Shown: piece after piece, positions 35,550 through 44,464 of the stretch
Layout of the letters: the number at the start of each line of letters is the position of its first letter
How positions within the stretch are numbered: position 1 is the first letter of the stretch
NCBI RefSeq assembly: GCF_003072065.1
Contig: NZ_QCYG01000007.1
Span: 186,001-250,000 of the forward strand
Length of the DNA: 64,000 nt
Direction: 5' to 3'
Origin: Thalassorhabdomicrobium marinisediminis
GTDB taxonomy: Bacteria; Pseudomonadota; Alphaproteobacteria; Rhodobacterales; Rhodobacteraceae
Position numbers and translations under genes: made by a program
The notes under the pieces: model-generated
Databases searched by the model: none
Seen by the model: only the letters and a program-made list of their open reading frames with translations
What the model was told of the DNA's origin: nothing

Positions 35550-37897
35550 TACCGCTTCCCCCGGTTCAGCATGTTACCCGGGCGCATTTGCCGCCCGATC
35601 TCGGTAACTACGGTGCGGCGCATGGAGTTCTCCATTTCCTTTGCCATCTTTTTCGCCAGGTCGTCGTTCTGTTCGGGTGTTCCGGCGCTGCCTTCGACGG
35701 TCACAGGCGCATTGATCGTGATCGGCCCTGTAGCGGCGCTGGCACCGCCCTTAGAAGCTGTTGCCGCCTTTGCTGCCCCCACGAGGCCACCGGATGCGTA
35801 GCCCTTCTGTGCGGCGCTGTGCAGCGCTGCCAGATTATCCGCACCTATGGCGGTAGTGGCCTGCTTGCTGAACACCCATTCGCCGCGATGCACAATCCCA
35901 GCCGGTTCGTATTTGCCACCGTTGCCGGTGTAGCCGCCTTGAGCAAATCCACCGCCGATAACCTTGAACACTGTGCCAAGCCATCCGGTTGCCCCTTCGG
36001 CGGCTTCCATCATGCGCTTCTGTAAGCTCAGTTTCAGGATTTGCAGGATCAAGCGGCCTACAGCCTGTTCAGCCGTAAGTGCACCAGACGCCATGCCGGT
36101 GAACACGTCTGTGATGGACTGTGCGCCGCGCTGTGACGCCTCTTGCACTTCCCTGATCTTATCGGCGGCAAGGTCGGCGGCACTGGACGCAGCAACATAC
36201 TCTTGCGCCAACTGGTCGATCTGTGTGCGTAATTCTGGCGTATCTGCCATTCCAGACTTCACAGCGGCATTCAACAAGTCTGCTTTCGATCGCGCAAGGT
36301 CCATTGCATCCCCACGCCGCGCTTGGGCGTCTGTCACGTTCAACAGCGCTTCGGCTTCCAATCGCAAGGCGGCTGTCTCTTCGGCAATGCTTTCAAGCTC
36401 ACGGTCCCAATCGGATTGCCGGGCGGATGCACCGCCACCACCACCGCCCGTGCTGCCTGTGCTTGGTGTGCTGATGCTCACTGGCGGCAAACCAAAGTCG
36501 ATATCGTTTGGGGCAGACCTTGGCCGTGGTGAAGTCTTGGGCGCGTTGGATGGACCACCACTCAGATCATCGTCGGATGGATTGCCAGAACCAAGGGTAT
36601 CGGCACCGGCACTTGCCATCGGGATATTGTTCACAGCGTCTGCGGCTGCGACGGCCCAACGCGCCACGGTCTCAATGGCAGACGAAACACCACCCAGCCG
36701 GTTTACCAGCCCATCAAATGACACACCAGCAACGTCACCAAGGCCACCAGCCGCTTGCGCTGCCATCCCCATCGTTTCATGCAGCGCTTCGGTCATGTCG
36801 TCGGCGCTGATTTTCCCATCGCGGAATTCTGCGGTAACACCTGAGACTTCGTTTGCGAAGTCAGAGAAGATCATCGCCGCGCCGGTGCGCCCTTGTTCCA
36901 GCAAAGCGGCGCTAATATCCCGCAATTCAGCTTCCAAGAGGTCGCTCTGCGCTGTCAGCGTCGAATAGATTGCTTCTAGCTCTATCGCGCTGCCTTGCAG
37001 GTCTTGCAGATTATCAACGCCGTGATCTGGGGAAATATCTGCGGCGCCCAGTTGGCCCAGCCGATCTAGGTTTGCCTCAAGGTCTGCAATCTCACCGTCG
37101 ATTACACCGAAGTAAGTTGCCGCGCTCACTGTGCCGCGCCGGAACAGGGTCGCTACTTTCGCTTCTACCTGTGCAAACTTCCGATCAAGCTCAGCCGCCT
37201 TGGCAACTGCTTCGTCGTCCAGAACCACACCAAGGCGCTGTGCCTCTCCGATGGTGCGCCGGATACCGGCTTCACCTTGGCTCAGTAGCTGCACAAATTG
37301 CTCACCCGCGCTGCCGCCGAAAAGCTCGTCTGCGATCCGGATTTGCGCGGCTGTGTCCAAACCCTCCATGCGCCCGATGATCTCAAGCAACATGGCGCTT
37401 GGGTCTTCCAGCTTCCGGGCCACGTCATCGGCACTGTAGCCTAGCCGGTCAAAGGCTTCGGCGGCTGGCCCCTTGCCGGTGATTGCAAACTCATCCCCGC
37501 GCAGGTTCAGTTCCTTCAAGCCATCAATCATCTGATCAATGCCGACGCGGTTCTGCTGTGCCACATACTTCCATTGTTGAAACGATTGCAGGGACACGCC
37601 TGATCGTTTGGCTTCATCGCCAAGCTGCGCAACGGCGCGTGTGGTCTCTCGGATGCTGCGCACTGTCGCTGCACCGGCAATCCCTGCCAGCAACGGGCCC
37701 GTCATCTTTGTAAAGCTGGCGGCAACAGATTTACCCATTGTGGCGTAAGTCGCGTTGATCCGGTTGGCAGATTGCTTTGCGCGGCGTTCCATTGTGCCGC
37801 TTGCTTTGCGTTGGGCCACGTTGGCTCTGGCAAGGCCGCGTTCCAGTTTGTCGATACGTGCTTCTACATCAACGATCAGGCTTGGAAGTTCAGACAT
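35549..37897 (-). CDS. Phage tail tape measure protein
   Basis: The 782-residue, mostly helical protein would set tail length. N-terminal coiled region (LIVDVEARIDKLERGLARANVAQRKASG), a hydrophobic stretch (FTKMTGPLLAGIAGAATV), long heptad-rich middle, and the typical C-terminal tape-measure motif GGGFAQGGYTGNGGKYEPAGIVHRGEWVF. GGAGACCCCG precedes ATG 37897. At the usual 1.5 angstrom per residue it would fit a tail of around 115 nm, although no tube protein gene is seen here. Confidence 0.9.
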   Translation of the reverse strand: MSELPSLIVDVEARIDKLERGLARANVAQRKASGTMERRAKQSANRINATYATMGKSVAASFTKMTGPLLAGIAGAATVRSIRETTRAVAQLGDEAKRSGVSLQSFQQWKYVAQQNRVGIDQMIDGLKELNLRGDEFAITGKGPAAEAFDRLGYSADDVARKLEDPSAMLLEIIGRMEGLDTAAQIRIADELFGGSAGEQFVQLLSQGEAGIRRTIGEAQRLGVVLDDEAVAKAAELDRKFAQVEAKVATLFRRGTVSAATYFGVIDGEIADLEANLDRLGQLGAADISPDHGVDNLQDLQGSAIELEAIYSTLTAQSDLLEAELRDISAALLEQGRTGAAMIFSDFANEVSGVTAEFRDGKISADDMTEALHETMGMAAQAAGGLGDVAGVSFDGLVNRLGGVSSAIETVARWAVAAADAVNNIPMASAGADTLGSGNPSDDDLSGGPSNAPKTSPRPRSAPNDIDFGLPPVSISTPSTGSTGGGGGGASARQSDWDRELESIAEETAALRLEAEALLNVTDAQARRGDAMDLARSKADLLNAAVKSGMADTPELRTQIDQLAQEYVAASSAADLAADKIREVQEASQRGAQSITDVFTGMASGALTAEQAVGRLILQILKLSLQKRMMEAAEGATGWLGTVFKVIGGGFAQGGYTGNGGKYEPAGIVHRGEWVFSKQATTAIGADNLAALHSAAQKGYASGGLVGAAKAATASKGGASAATGPITINAPVTVEGSAGTPEQNDDLAKKMAKEMENSMRRTVVTEIGRQMRPGNMLNRGKR

Positions 37898-37907
37898 CGG
37901 GGTCTCC

Positions 37908-39566
37908 TTAGAAAATGAAAAGCCCTTCGGCCTCTGGTGTGTTGTATTGGGATTGATTGGTTTCGGCGGCACAGGCACGGGAAACAGCCATTGCCGCTGC
38001 AATTGCACCGTCGATCCGGTCAGTTTTCTTGCCTTTGTGCATCCGGATCAGGCCGCTTGTGGCGTTGCGACTGGCGACAACAGAATCAAAGTGCTGGCGA
38101 AGGGCCGCGTGTTCCTCGTGCCGGATCAGTTCGCCGTTCACCGTGCGCTCAAGATCACCAGCGGCAACGCCCATGTTTAGGGGCGTCTGGCGATACTCAA
38201 AGACGGGCAAGCTGGCGTCGTGCAGGTTCTGCATCAAGCGACGGGCAAGGTGCGGATCAACCGCGATCTCTTCTACCTGATAGGTCGCGCACAGGTCTTT
38301 GATCTGGTCTTCGATCACAGCCGGATCAATGATCGGCCCGTCGATCACATGGATCAAACCTTCGTCGCGCCATTGCTCATAGGGCAATCCGTCACGATCT
38401 GCGCGGCCCGCTAGATCATCGCCCGGCACAAATAGCCACGGGTGAACCGTGATCTGCCCGTCTTCGTGCCGCCACGCCGCAACCACGGCGGTCAGGTCGC
38501 CAGACAGTGACATATCAACGCCAAGGTAACAGGGATGCGCCTCAAGCTCTGCGAGGTCTGTTTCAAACGTGCGGCGATCATAGACCGCCATATCGAACAG
38601 CGGATCACGGCTGTTTGCCTGCCACACATTCAGGTTGAATTGCAGAAATGCAGCTTTGTCGGTTGGCCGGTGTTCGGCCTCTTTTGCCAGTGCGCGTAGC
38701 CCTTCAAGCGACGGGAACCCTTGCGGCAAGCCGGGATTGGCTTTGTGCCAGACGCCTTCGTCTTGCCAATCGTCTTCGGGTTCTGCTTGGAACAAAATGG
38801 GCAGGTAAGCGGGGTTGTCGATCTCACCAGAAGCCACACGTCGTGCATAGTTGTATTGTTCAGCGGCAAGGTTCTCAGCGCCGCGCCCCGCTGTTGTCGC
38901 GATCACGGTAAGGCTGTCATCAACCTTGGCTGCACCGGAACGTAAGGCTTCCCAAAGGTCGCGGCCTTTCCAAATGTGGATTTCGTCGATCAGCGTGAAC
39001 GTGGGGGTAAGGCCATGCGCCGCCCCGCCATCACTGGACAGGGTTTTGAGCGTGACGCTTTCAGCGTTGAACACGATTTGTTTGGGCGCGTTGTAAGCGT
39101 CATAGATGCGCGTGGCCGCGACAAGGCGCTTGTCCATCCGAACGATATTAGCGGCTTCACGAAAGCCAATGCCGGCCTGATCCCGATCAGCCGCCGCAAA
39201 CAGCACTTGGCCGGCAGGTTCACGCTCTGGACCGATGGTGTGCAGCAAGGCGAGTGCAGCGGCCAAGGATGTTTTCCGGTTGCCGCGTGGCATAAGCAAA
39301 AACACGTTCTGCACGATCCTGCGGCCATCCTCGTGCCGTGGCCCATAAATCCGGCGCACGATCCGTTCCTGCCAAGGGGCAAGCTCGAAAGCGTTTCTTG
39401 GTGCTGTGCTATTTGGGTGCTTCAGCGCCTTCAGGAAACGCACTGCCCTGTCACCATAACCGAAGGGATCGGGGATCTCGGACCCGTCATAAATCCACGC
39501 GGGGAACGTGTTCACCTTCTCGGCGGATTCCGTCGGTGGTTTGGGTATGGGCAACAGCGCGTTCAC
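37908..39566 (-). CDS. Phage terminase large subunit
   Basis: This 552-residue packaging motor and nuclease has an atypical Walker A PRGNRKTS (93-100) and Walker B TFTLIDEIHIW (Asp194/Glu195). The C-terminal nuclease domain carries conserved acidic segments (YLGVDMSLSGDLTAVVAAW, VEEIAVDPHLARRL, and KKTDRIDGAIAAAMAV). It resembles HK97-type (Terminase_1) large subunits. Its start is three bases from the small subunit stop. Position after the head genes and before the tape measure is unusual, as terminases normally come first. Confidence 0.93.
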   Translation of the reverse strand: MNALLPIPKPPTESAEKVNTFPAWIYDGSEIPDPFGYGDRAVRFLKALKHPNSTAPRNAFELAPWQERIVRRIYGPRHEDGRRIVQNVFLLMPRGNRKTSLAAALALLHTIGPEREPAGQVLFAAADRDQAGIGFREAANIVRMDKRLVAATRIYDAYNAPKQIVFNAESVTLKTLSSDGGAAHGLTPTFTLIDEIHIWKGRDLWEALRSGAAKVDDSLTVIATTAGRGAENLAAEQYNYARRVASGEIDNPAYLPILFQAEPEDDWQDEGVWHKANPGLPQGFPSLEGLRALAKEAEHRPTDKAAFLQFNLNVWQANSRDPLFDMAVYDRRTFETDLAELEAHPCYLGVDMSLSGDLTAVVAAWRHEDGQITVHPWLFVPGDDLAGRADRDGLPYEQWRDEGLIHVIDGPIIDPAVIEDQIKDLCATYQVEEIAVDPHLARRLMQNLHDASLPVFEYRQTPLNMGVAAGDLERTVNGELIRHEEHAALRQHFDSVVASRNATSGLIRMHKGKKTDRIDGAIAAAMAVSRACAAETNQSQYNTPEAEGLFIF

Positions 39567-39569
39567 GTG

Positions 39570-39965
39570 TCACCGGACGTTCAGCGGGTTGTCGTCTTCG
39601 GCTTCGTCGTCACCAGCGCCACCAATACGGGCGCGGGAAACAGGGCTTAGGCCATACTCGGCGGCAAGCTGGCGGGCGGTTTGGGCCGCACGGTTCTGGA
39701 CGCCAAACAGCTTGGGGTCGATATCACCAGAATTGAGGGCGCGGTTGGTCTCAATCTCGCGCACAACACCGCGCATGAGGCAGTATTCCTCCACGCCGCC
39801 AAGATCGGCTTTGGTGATAATCCGATCAGCGATCAGGCGCGGCATGATGCGCTTCCACTCAGCCTTTGCATATGGGCTGAAATAGCTTGGCACTGCCGGT
39901 GCTTTGGTCAGGGCGTCTTTCGACTTTTGGGCTTGGGGTTTGATCCCGCGTAGGTGCTTGCTCAT
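39570..39965 (-). CDS. Phage terminase small subunit, P27 family
   Basis: The 131-residue protein would recognise the packaging site. It has the P27-type features: basic N terminus (RGIKPQAQKSKDALTKAP), the YFSPYAKAEWKRIMPRLIADRIITKADLGGVEEYC helices and an acidic end. It overlaps the head-tail adaptor gene by four bases and sits immediately upstream of the large subunit. Confidence 0.85.
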   Translation of the reverse strand: MSKHLRGIKPQAQKSKDALTKAPAVPSYFSPYAKAEWKRIMPRLIADRIITKADLGGVEEYCLMRGVVREIETNRALNSGDIDPKLFGVQNRAAQTARQLAAEYGLSPVSRARIGGAGDDEAEDDNPLNVR

Positions 39966-40288
39966 AGCTGCACCTCATCTACAGCGTTCACACAGTGCAG
40001 TTCGATGCACAGCCGGTCGATCGGCAACACCTTGGCGATCCGGTAGGTGTAGCCATCGTGGATCAGGTGCAATTCAGTCGTGATCCAATCACAAGCCCAA
40101 AGACGAAACACTTTCCGGTCTTCGGTGCGTTCTACGCCAGAAAGAAACGCCTCGGCGCTCTCCTGCACCAGCTCTGCCCGCATGGTCTGTTCGTGCTGCC
40201 AAAGCACTTGCACAGCACCAGACGGCTGCACGGTTTCTGTCTTGCGCTCAAACTTGATCTGTTCGCGCATATTGCCTGCCCTGATCAT
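39962..40288 (-). CDS. Phage head-tail joining (stopper) protein
   Basis: The 108-residue beta-rich protein has the joining-protein pattern MREQIKFERKTETVQPSGAVQVLWQHEQTMRAELVQES ... WITTELHLIHDGYTYRIAKVLPIDRLCIEL. The ATG at 40288 overlaps the DUF3168 stop in ATGA; a start nine bases upstream is also possible. It closes the neck between head and tail in related phages. Confidence 0.85.
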   Translation of the reverse strand: MIRAGNMREQIKFERKTETVQPSGAVQVLWQHEQTMRAELVQESAEAFLSGVERTEDRKVFRLWACDWITTELHLIHDGYTYRIAKVLPIDRLCIELHCVNAVDEVQL

Positions 40289-40707
40289 GCCTGCCACCGG
40301 ATCACCGCTTCAACGTCAAGAACGCCGTGTGTGTAGGAAAGCTCAGGCTGGGGGTCGCGCAGCCAGACCATGCGCGGCTGGTCCAGTTCGTCAATCTCAA
40401 AACCGGCCTGTTCGTCGCTCATGCCGATCAGCGCTTGCGAGACTGCAAACCCGATTGCCTTGGCTGTGTCGGCCCCGTCTTCGATTGCCCAGATATGCAG
40501 GTCTAAAGACACGCGCGCCAAATGCTGTGCGCCGGGTGCTTTGCCCAGATATTCTGTTGATGCACCGGCAAGGATTACACAGGGCGCTTTGTCGGGGCGC
40601 GTCGAACCACTGCGGATTTGATCAGGCTGCACAAGGGCAGTCACAGCCGGATCAGCGATCAGGGTGCTGCGCAGTGCCGTTTGCAGTGCGATACTTGGTT
40701 CGATCAT
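40285..40707 (-). CDS. DUF3168 tail-terminator-like protein
   Basis: The 140-residue protein resembles tail-completion proteins (ALRSTLIADPAVTALVQPDQIRSGSTRPDKAPCVIL, then RVSLDLHIWAIEDGADTAKAIGFAVSQAL). These cap the end of the siphophage tail tube that joins the head. It overlaps both neighbours by four bases. Confidence 0.85.
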   Translation of the reverse strand: MIEPSIALQTALRSTLIADPAVTALVQPDQIRSGSTRPDKAPCVILAGASTEYLGKAPGAQHLARVSLDLHIWAIEDGADTAKAIGFAVSQALIGMSDEQAGFEIDELDQPRMVWLRDPQPELSYTHGVLDVEAVIRWQA

Positions 40708-41117
40708 GCCCCGCCTGCCTTCTTGATTGCCTTGCGCACAGCGGCTGCAATACGGCGCTGCACCTTGGTCTTCTTCAGCCGGAACGCAGGGCGCATGAAT
40801 GGCTGTGCGTCGTGATGGACCGTGCCAAACTCTTGCAGGTGCCCGTGGCGCACGTCTGTGTTGCCCACCGTTACGGCGGCTTGGTTCCGCTTCATGGTCA
40901 CGTTGCCACCACCAGCCGCATAGGGTGGCGTGGTGCCGTTGGGGCCGGTCACGGTGATGCTGCCCAGCAAGTCGCCATCGGCTTCCGGCACGAGTGTTTC
41001 CATTGCGTCTGCAATGTCGTGTGCGCCTTTCAAGAGTGCTGGTCGCAGGTCGTCTAGCACCTCTTGCGGTATTGCGTTCAAACGCGCCTCAAGGCGTTTG
41101 GAGCTATTATTGGGCAT
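40704..41117 (-). CDS. HK97 gp10-family neck protein
   Basis: The 137-residue protein matches the gp10 family (RLEARLNAIPQEVLDDLRPALLKGAHDIADAMETLVPEADGDLLGSITVTGP ... YLQEFGTVHHDAQPFMRPAFR-type ending, here GHLQEFGTVHHDAQPFMRPAF). It takes part in head-tail joining. It overlaps the DUF3168 gene and the connector gene. Confidence 0.87.
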   Translation of the reverse strand: MPNNSSKRLEARLNAIPQEVLDDLRPALLKGAHDIADAMETLVPEADGDLLGSITVTGPNGTTPPYAAGGGNVTMKRNQAAVTVGNTDVRHGHLQEFGTVHHDAQPFMRPAFRLKKTKVQRRIAAAVRKAIKKAGGA

Positions 41118-41400
41118 TGCCGGTCACGCTCTCTTTGTAGGGGGCGATCAAGTCCAGAACGCCGAAGGGAACAGCGGCAAGGCGCATGTCGCTAGCACCC
41201 TCACGCTGCACATACCAATACGCCGCAAGCTGCAACGCCGCTTCGGTCAGGGACACAGGCACTGGGTCGGCCAAGGGTGTGCCGGTGTGATTGCCGATCC
41301 ACTCTTCGGCCACGTCCAGCTTGTGCTGTAACAAAGCGTCGTCAAGATCGTGCCCAAGGGTCAGTTGGGATTTGAGCAAAGTTAATGGTGTGTGGCTCAT
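41107..41400 (-). CDS. Head-tail connector, gp6-like
   Basis: The 97-residue helical protein resembles HK97 gp6/phiE125 gp8-type adaptors: LTLLKSQLTLGHDLDDALLQHKLDVAEEWIGNHTGTPL ... TEAALQLAAYWYVQREG. It would add a ring beneath the portal. It overlaps genes on both sides. Confidence 0.85.
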   Translation of the reverse strand: MSHTPLTLLKSQLTLGHDLDDALLQHKLDVAEEWIGNHTGTPLADPVPVSLTEAALQLAAYWYVQREGASDMRLAAVPFGVLDLIAPYKESVTGNAQ

Positions 41401-41915
41401 TGTGTGACTTCCTTCGGAAAACTTAAATTCTGTCTATCTTGTGCGCTGGTCCCCCCGCCGGTCCCCAAAGGTGCCGCAAAGTCTCGAACCACCCCCCGTC
41501 CGCTCTTGCCCAAAGGCTCAGCCAATGCGCGTTCTACAGGCCAGCCGCTTTCAAGCCGGTTGATCAAAGCGGCTTTGTTCAAACCGATCTGTTCGGCCCA
41601 TTCCGCAATGGTCTGTGTGGTGCCTTGGTGGCTCAGTAGCTTTGCACCCTTGCCACGCTTCTTTGCGCCGATCAGCTCTTCGGGGGTTGGTGCTGTCTTG
41701 ATCTGTGCGGCTACGGCTTCACGCACTGCAATGGGGTCGAGGTCTGCAAGATGGCACACCTGATTGAAGTCGGCGTTGGGCACCGTGAAATATGCACGTG
41801 CTTTGTAGGTCTCTTTGATCTTGGTGCGTTGGGCGCCGCTCAAGCGGGGGCCGTGCAGTGCGTCTTGCAAGGCGAGGTAAAGCACTTCGCGCCAGAGGGA
41901 TGTTGCATCGCTCAT
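41397..41915 (-). CDS. Phage protein with C-terminal helix-turn-helix, unknown role
   Basis: The 172-residue product combines an N-terminal region often seen in phage proteins (REVLYLALQDAL, then AYFTVPNADFNQVCHLADLDPIAVREAV) with a likely helix-turn-helix (QTIAEWAEQIGLNKAALINRLESGWPVERAL). The ATG at 41915 overlaps the HNH stop (ATGA). It is the only classical-looking HTH in the element and could be a regulator or a packaging accessory. Confidence 0.65.
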   Translation of the reverse strand: MSDATSLWREVLYLALQDALHGPRLSGAQRTKIKETYKARAYFTVPNADFNQVCHLADLDPIAVREAVAAQIKTAPTPEELIGAKKRGKGAKLLSHQGTTQTIAEWAEQIGLNKAALINRLESGWPVERALAEPLGKSGRGVVRDFAAPLGTGGGTSAQDRQNLSFPKEVTQ

Positions 41916-42256
41916 TGGCTGCGGTCCTGCTTCTGTTTGTGCCGATCGTGGCAGGTCTTGCACAGCGGCTGCCAGTTGGACCGATCCCAAAACAGTTCCT
42001 TGTCGCCCTTGTGTGGAACGACGTGATCGACAAGCTCAGACGGCTTGCCGCAACCGGGCCACGCGCAGCGATTGTAAATAGCAAGGAAGGCTTTGGACGC
42101 CTTGCGCCACTCGTAGGTATAGCCGCGCTGTGAGGCTGTCGGGCGCGTCCGGTCATGACGTTTGTTCCGCGCACGGGTGCTGGCGATCTTGCAGGCACAG
42201 CGGGTGCCGTGGGGAATGATCTTGCCGCATGTGCAAAGGTGTGGTGGTCGGCTCAT
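41912..42256 (-). CDS. HNH endonuclease
   Basis: The 114-residue protein has a Cys-rich N terminus (LCTCGKIIPHGTRCACK) and the HNH core CAWPGCGKPSELVDHVVPHKGDKELFWDRSNWQPLCKTCHDRHKQKQ. HNH nucleases near terminase genes aid cos-type DNA cutting in HK97-like phages and capsid-encoding islands. Here it sits between the chaperone and connector genes. Confidence 0.9.
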   Translation of the reverse strand: MSRPPHLCTCGKIIPHGTRCACKIASTRARNKRHDRTRPTASQRGYTYEWRKASKAFLAIYNRCAWPGCGKPSELVDHVVPHKGDKELFWDRSNWQPLCKTCHDRHKQKQDRSQ

Positions 42257-42290
42257 TGGTTGGCCGATCTAAGGCTTGCCTTGAGGCTGT

Positions 42291-42386
42291 TCAGGCGGGA
42301 TCGGTCGAAGTCGGGATCAAGGCCAGCTTCGATATTGGCTTGGCGCTGTGCTGTGTCTGGTGCGCCGGTATTTGCGTCATGGTCAT
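42291..42386 (-). CDS. Possible 31-residue peptide or frameshift zone
   Basis: A TGATG junction with the chaperone stop opens a short frame (MTMTQIPAHQTQHSAKPISK, 31 codons). A second frame without a start codon runs through the same gap to the HNH start and looks at least as protein-like (ANIEAGLDPDFDRSRLNSL). Either a small peptide, a ribosomal-frameshift extension of the chaperone, or neither. Confidence 0.3.
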   Translation of the reverse strand: MTMTQIPAHQTQHSAKPISKLALIPTSTDPA

Positions 42387-42889
42387 CAGCCGCCGTGAAT
42401 GGCCTTCAGCTTGGCTGTGTGGCCTTCGAAGGCTTCTGTGATCTCTGGAATAGTTGCGGCCCAAGCGGTCTCTGGTGGCCAGCCAAGCCAGCCTGTTGCA
42501 ATCCGGTAGAGGTCATTGAACAGGTCTGCCCATTCAACGGGTTTGGCCGGTGCTGTCGCTTCTGTTGGTTTTTCGGCAATATCGGGATTGGGCGTCAAAA
42601 TGGCCTGAATGACGGCATATGCGGCTTTGATGGCGGCTTTCTGCACGTTTTTAAGTTTTGCACCTGCCATCGCACTCAGGATGTTGTGGGCGGCTGTGCG
42701 GTCTGTCGCGGCGCTGGTGATGATCTCGCGCAGCGTGGCGGTGTCGCCTTCGGCTACCTTCTTCAGCAGATTGGGAAAGCCGGTGTGCAGTTGTTCAAGG
42801 TGGGTTGCCGCACGCAAAGACGGGCGCAGGGCTACGGTGTTGCCACCGTAGCTTAGCGTGAACGTGTCATATGCGTGCGGCTTGATCAT
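42386..42889 (-). CDS. Probable fused tail assembly chaperone (TAC_11 + TAC_6 like)
   Basis: The 167 residues look like two tail chaperones in one. The N-terminal part (FTLSYGGNTVALRPSLRAATHLEQLHTGFPNLLKKVAEGDTATLREII) resembles the GTA-gp10/TAC_11 fold. The C-terminal part (EWADLFNDLYRIATGWLGWPPETAWAATIPEITEAF) resembles TAC_6, the Rhodobacter rcc01693 type. It starts three bases after the capsid stop. Tail chaperones load tube protein on the tape measure; their genes normally adjoin the tape-measure gene, which is over 4 kb away here. Confidence 0.65.
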   Translation of the reverse strand: MIKPHAYDTFTLSYGGNTVALRPSLRAATHLEQLHTGFPNLLKKVAEGDTATLREIITSAATDRTAAHNILSAMAGAKLKNVQKAAIKAAYAVIQAILTPNPDIAEKPTEATAPAKPVEWADLFNDLYRIATGWLGWPPETAWAATIPEITEAFEGHTAKLKAIHGG

Positions 42890-42892
42890 GGC

Positions 42893-44464
42893 TTAGGCCG
42901 CAACCTTCAACTTGATGAAGCGATCAGGATGCGTGAGGTCAGCACCGACGCGCTTGCGTGCGTGGAAACGAACCTGCCCGTTGGTTGCGAGGCTGTAGGG
43001 GTCGCGCAACGTGGTCAGGCCGACGCGATCAATGATGCGATAGCCGGACATATCGCCAAAGAGGATCGGCGAGGTGCCAGCGCCAATGTCGTCCATGTCT
43101 GGCATTTCGACAATCGGACGGCCCAACAGGGTTGCCGGTGCGCCTTCGCTGATCGGATCAATCACGAGGTAGCGGCCATTGCCGTCCTTCCATTGGCGCA
43201 CAATCGAAAGCGTGTTCCGGTTCATCATCCAAACGGCGTTTTGTGCAAACGTGCTGGCGATCTTGTGGAACATCGCGATCAGGACATCAGCCGGGTTGGA
43301 CGCGGGGAAGTTCGCGGCAACGCCTGTCTTGATCTCTTGAATGCCGGTAGCGGTCATAATGCCGTTTGGCTGGCCCGTGCCGGTGCCTTTGACAAATGAC
43401 AGACCTTCAGTTTTGGCGAAGCTCTCTGCAAAGTCGGCCAGCAGTTCGCCTTCGAGGTTGTAAACGTTGTCCTCCAGAAGCGCGTTGGACACGTCTGTGA
43501 ATGTCGCCAGTTCGTGCGGCGTCATGCTGACTTGCTCAAAAGTCATACCGGATGCGGTGCGGTTGCCTGTCTCAGTAACCCACGCGGCCTGTGTGCCGGT
43601 GAGCCGCCGGGGATACGTGATCGAGGGCGCTGCGATCTGGATCACTTTGGCGTAATTCCGGATCGGGGAAAACTCACGCAGCAATTTGATCAATTCAGAG
43701 CCAAACTGTTCTGGTGCGAGGTAGCCGCCATTGGCGTCTGTGCCGACGGTGAGGGCTTTGATCTCTTCGGGTGCCATACGTTCCACGCCACGGCGCAGGA
43801 AGTTGCCGAAGGCTTTGGTTTCGGTGTTGTCTTCGCCCTGGGTGATGTGGACGGCTTGCGGACGTGCGGCCTTGGCTTCGATTGCATCAAGGCGCTTTTG
43901 AACAGCTTCGAAAGCCTTAGTGTCGGCTTGGGGCGCGTCGTTTGCCACGCCTGCAACCGCGTCTGCGATCATCTGTTCGATTTCTTCTTTTTCCATGTTG
44001 GGTTTCTCCTGTGTCATGGGGGTGCCATCGGATTTGAGGGAAGTGATTTGCGCGTCCGGATGGCACGGAACGGCTACAACTGAGATTTCGTGAAGGGATA
44101 GAGCCGTGATATTCCGGCCCTTGGCATTGCGCGTGGCTTTCGTCGTCACGAACCCGATAGACAGGCCGGACACAGCCTTGCTGCGGATCATGGCGCGAAC
44201 CTCGCGGGCGCGTTCAACGTCTTCGATCAACAGCTTGCCTTTGACGGTCAGGCCGGTGTCGTCTTCGGTGATTTCATCCCATACGCCGATCACTTGGCTT
44301 TGGTCGTGACCGAAGAGCATGGGCAAAGTGTCGGGTGTGGTGATTGCACCTTTTTCGATCACGTCACCGACGCGATCAGGCTTGCCGAAGGGCCATGCAA
44401 TCCCGGTGATTTCGCCGGTATCTGTGACGGACAACGCCGCCTTAATTTCTAGGCGATCGCTCAT
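42893..44464 (-). CDS. Prohead protease-major capsid protein fusion (HK97 fold)
   Basis: The 523-residue protein joins a prohead protease (about 1-155; His in MLFGHDQSQVIGVWDEI, Ser in VSGLSIGFVT, and HEISVVAVPCHPDA) to a capsid of the PF05065 type (about 160-523). The capsid part has a delta/coiled segment, ALTVGTDANGGYLAPEQFGSELIKLLRE and the usual VSNALLEDN / WMMNRNTLS / GRPIVEMPDM stretches. The ATG at 44464 overlaps the preceding stop. An internal ATG at 43996 has AGGAG nine bases upstream and would give a 367-residue capsid alone. Confidence 0.92.
   Translation of the reverse strand: MSDRLEIKAALSVTDTGEITGIAWPFGKPDRVGDVIEKGAITTPDTLPMLFGHDQSQVIGVWDEITEDDTGLTVKGKLLIEDVERAREVRAMIRSKAVSGLSIGFVTTKATRNAKGRNITALSLHEISVVAVPCHPDAQITSLKSDGTPMTQEKPNMEKEEIEQMIADAVAGVANDAPQADTKAFEAVQKRLDAIEAKAARPQAVHITQGEDNTETKAFGNFLRRGVERMAPEEIKALTVGTDANGGYLAPEQFGSELIKLLREFSPIRNYAKVIQIAAPSITYPRRLTGTQAAWVTETGNRTASGMTFEQVSMTPHELATFTDVSNALLEDNVYNLEGELLADFAESFAKTEGLSFVKGTGTGQPNGIMTATGIQEIKTGVAANFPASNPADVLIAMFHKIASTFAQNAVWMMNRNTLSIVRQWKDGNGRYLVIDPISEGAPATLLGRPIVEMPDMDDIGAGTSPILFGDMSGYRIIDRVGLTTLRDPYSLATNGQVRFHARKRVGADLTHPDRFIKLKVAA
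44006..44010 (-). promoter_or_regulatory. Internal ribosome-binding site for capsid-only product
   Basis: AGGAG on the minus strand lies nine bases before the in-frame ATG at 43996, exactly between the protease and capsid domains of the fusion gene. Confidence 0.6.
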
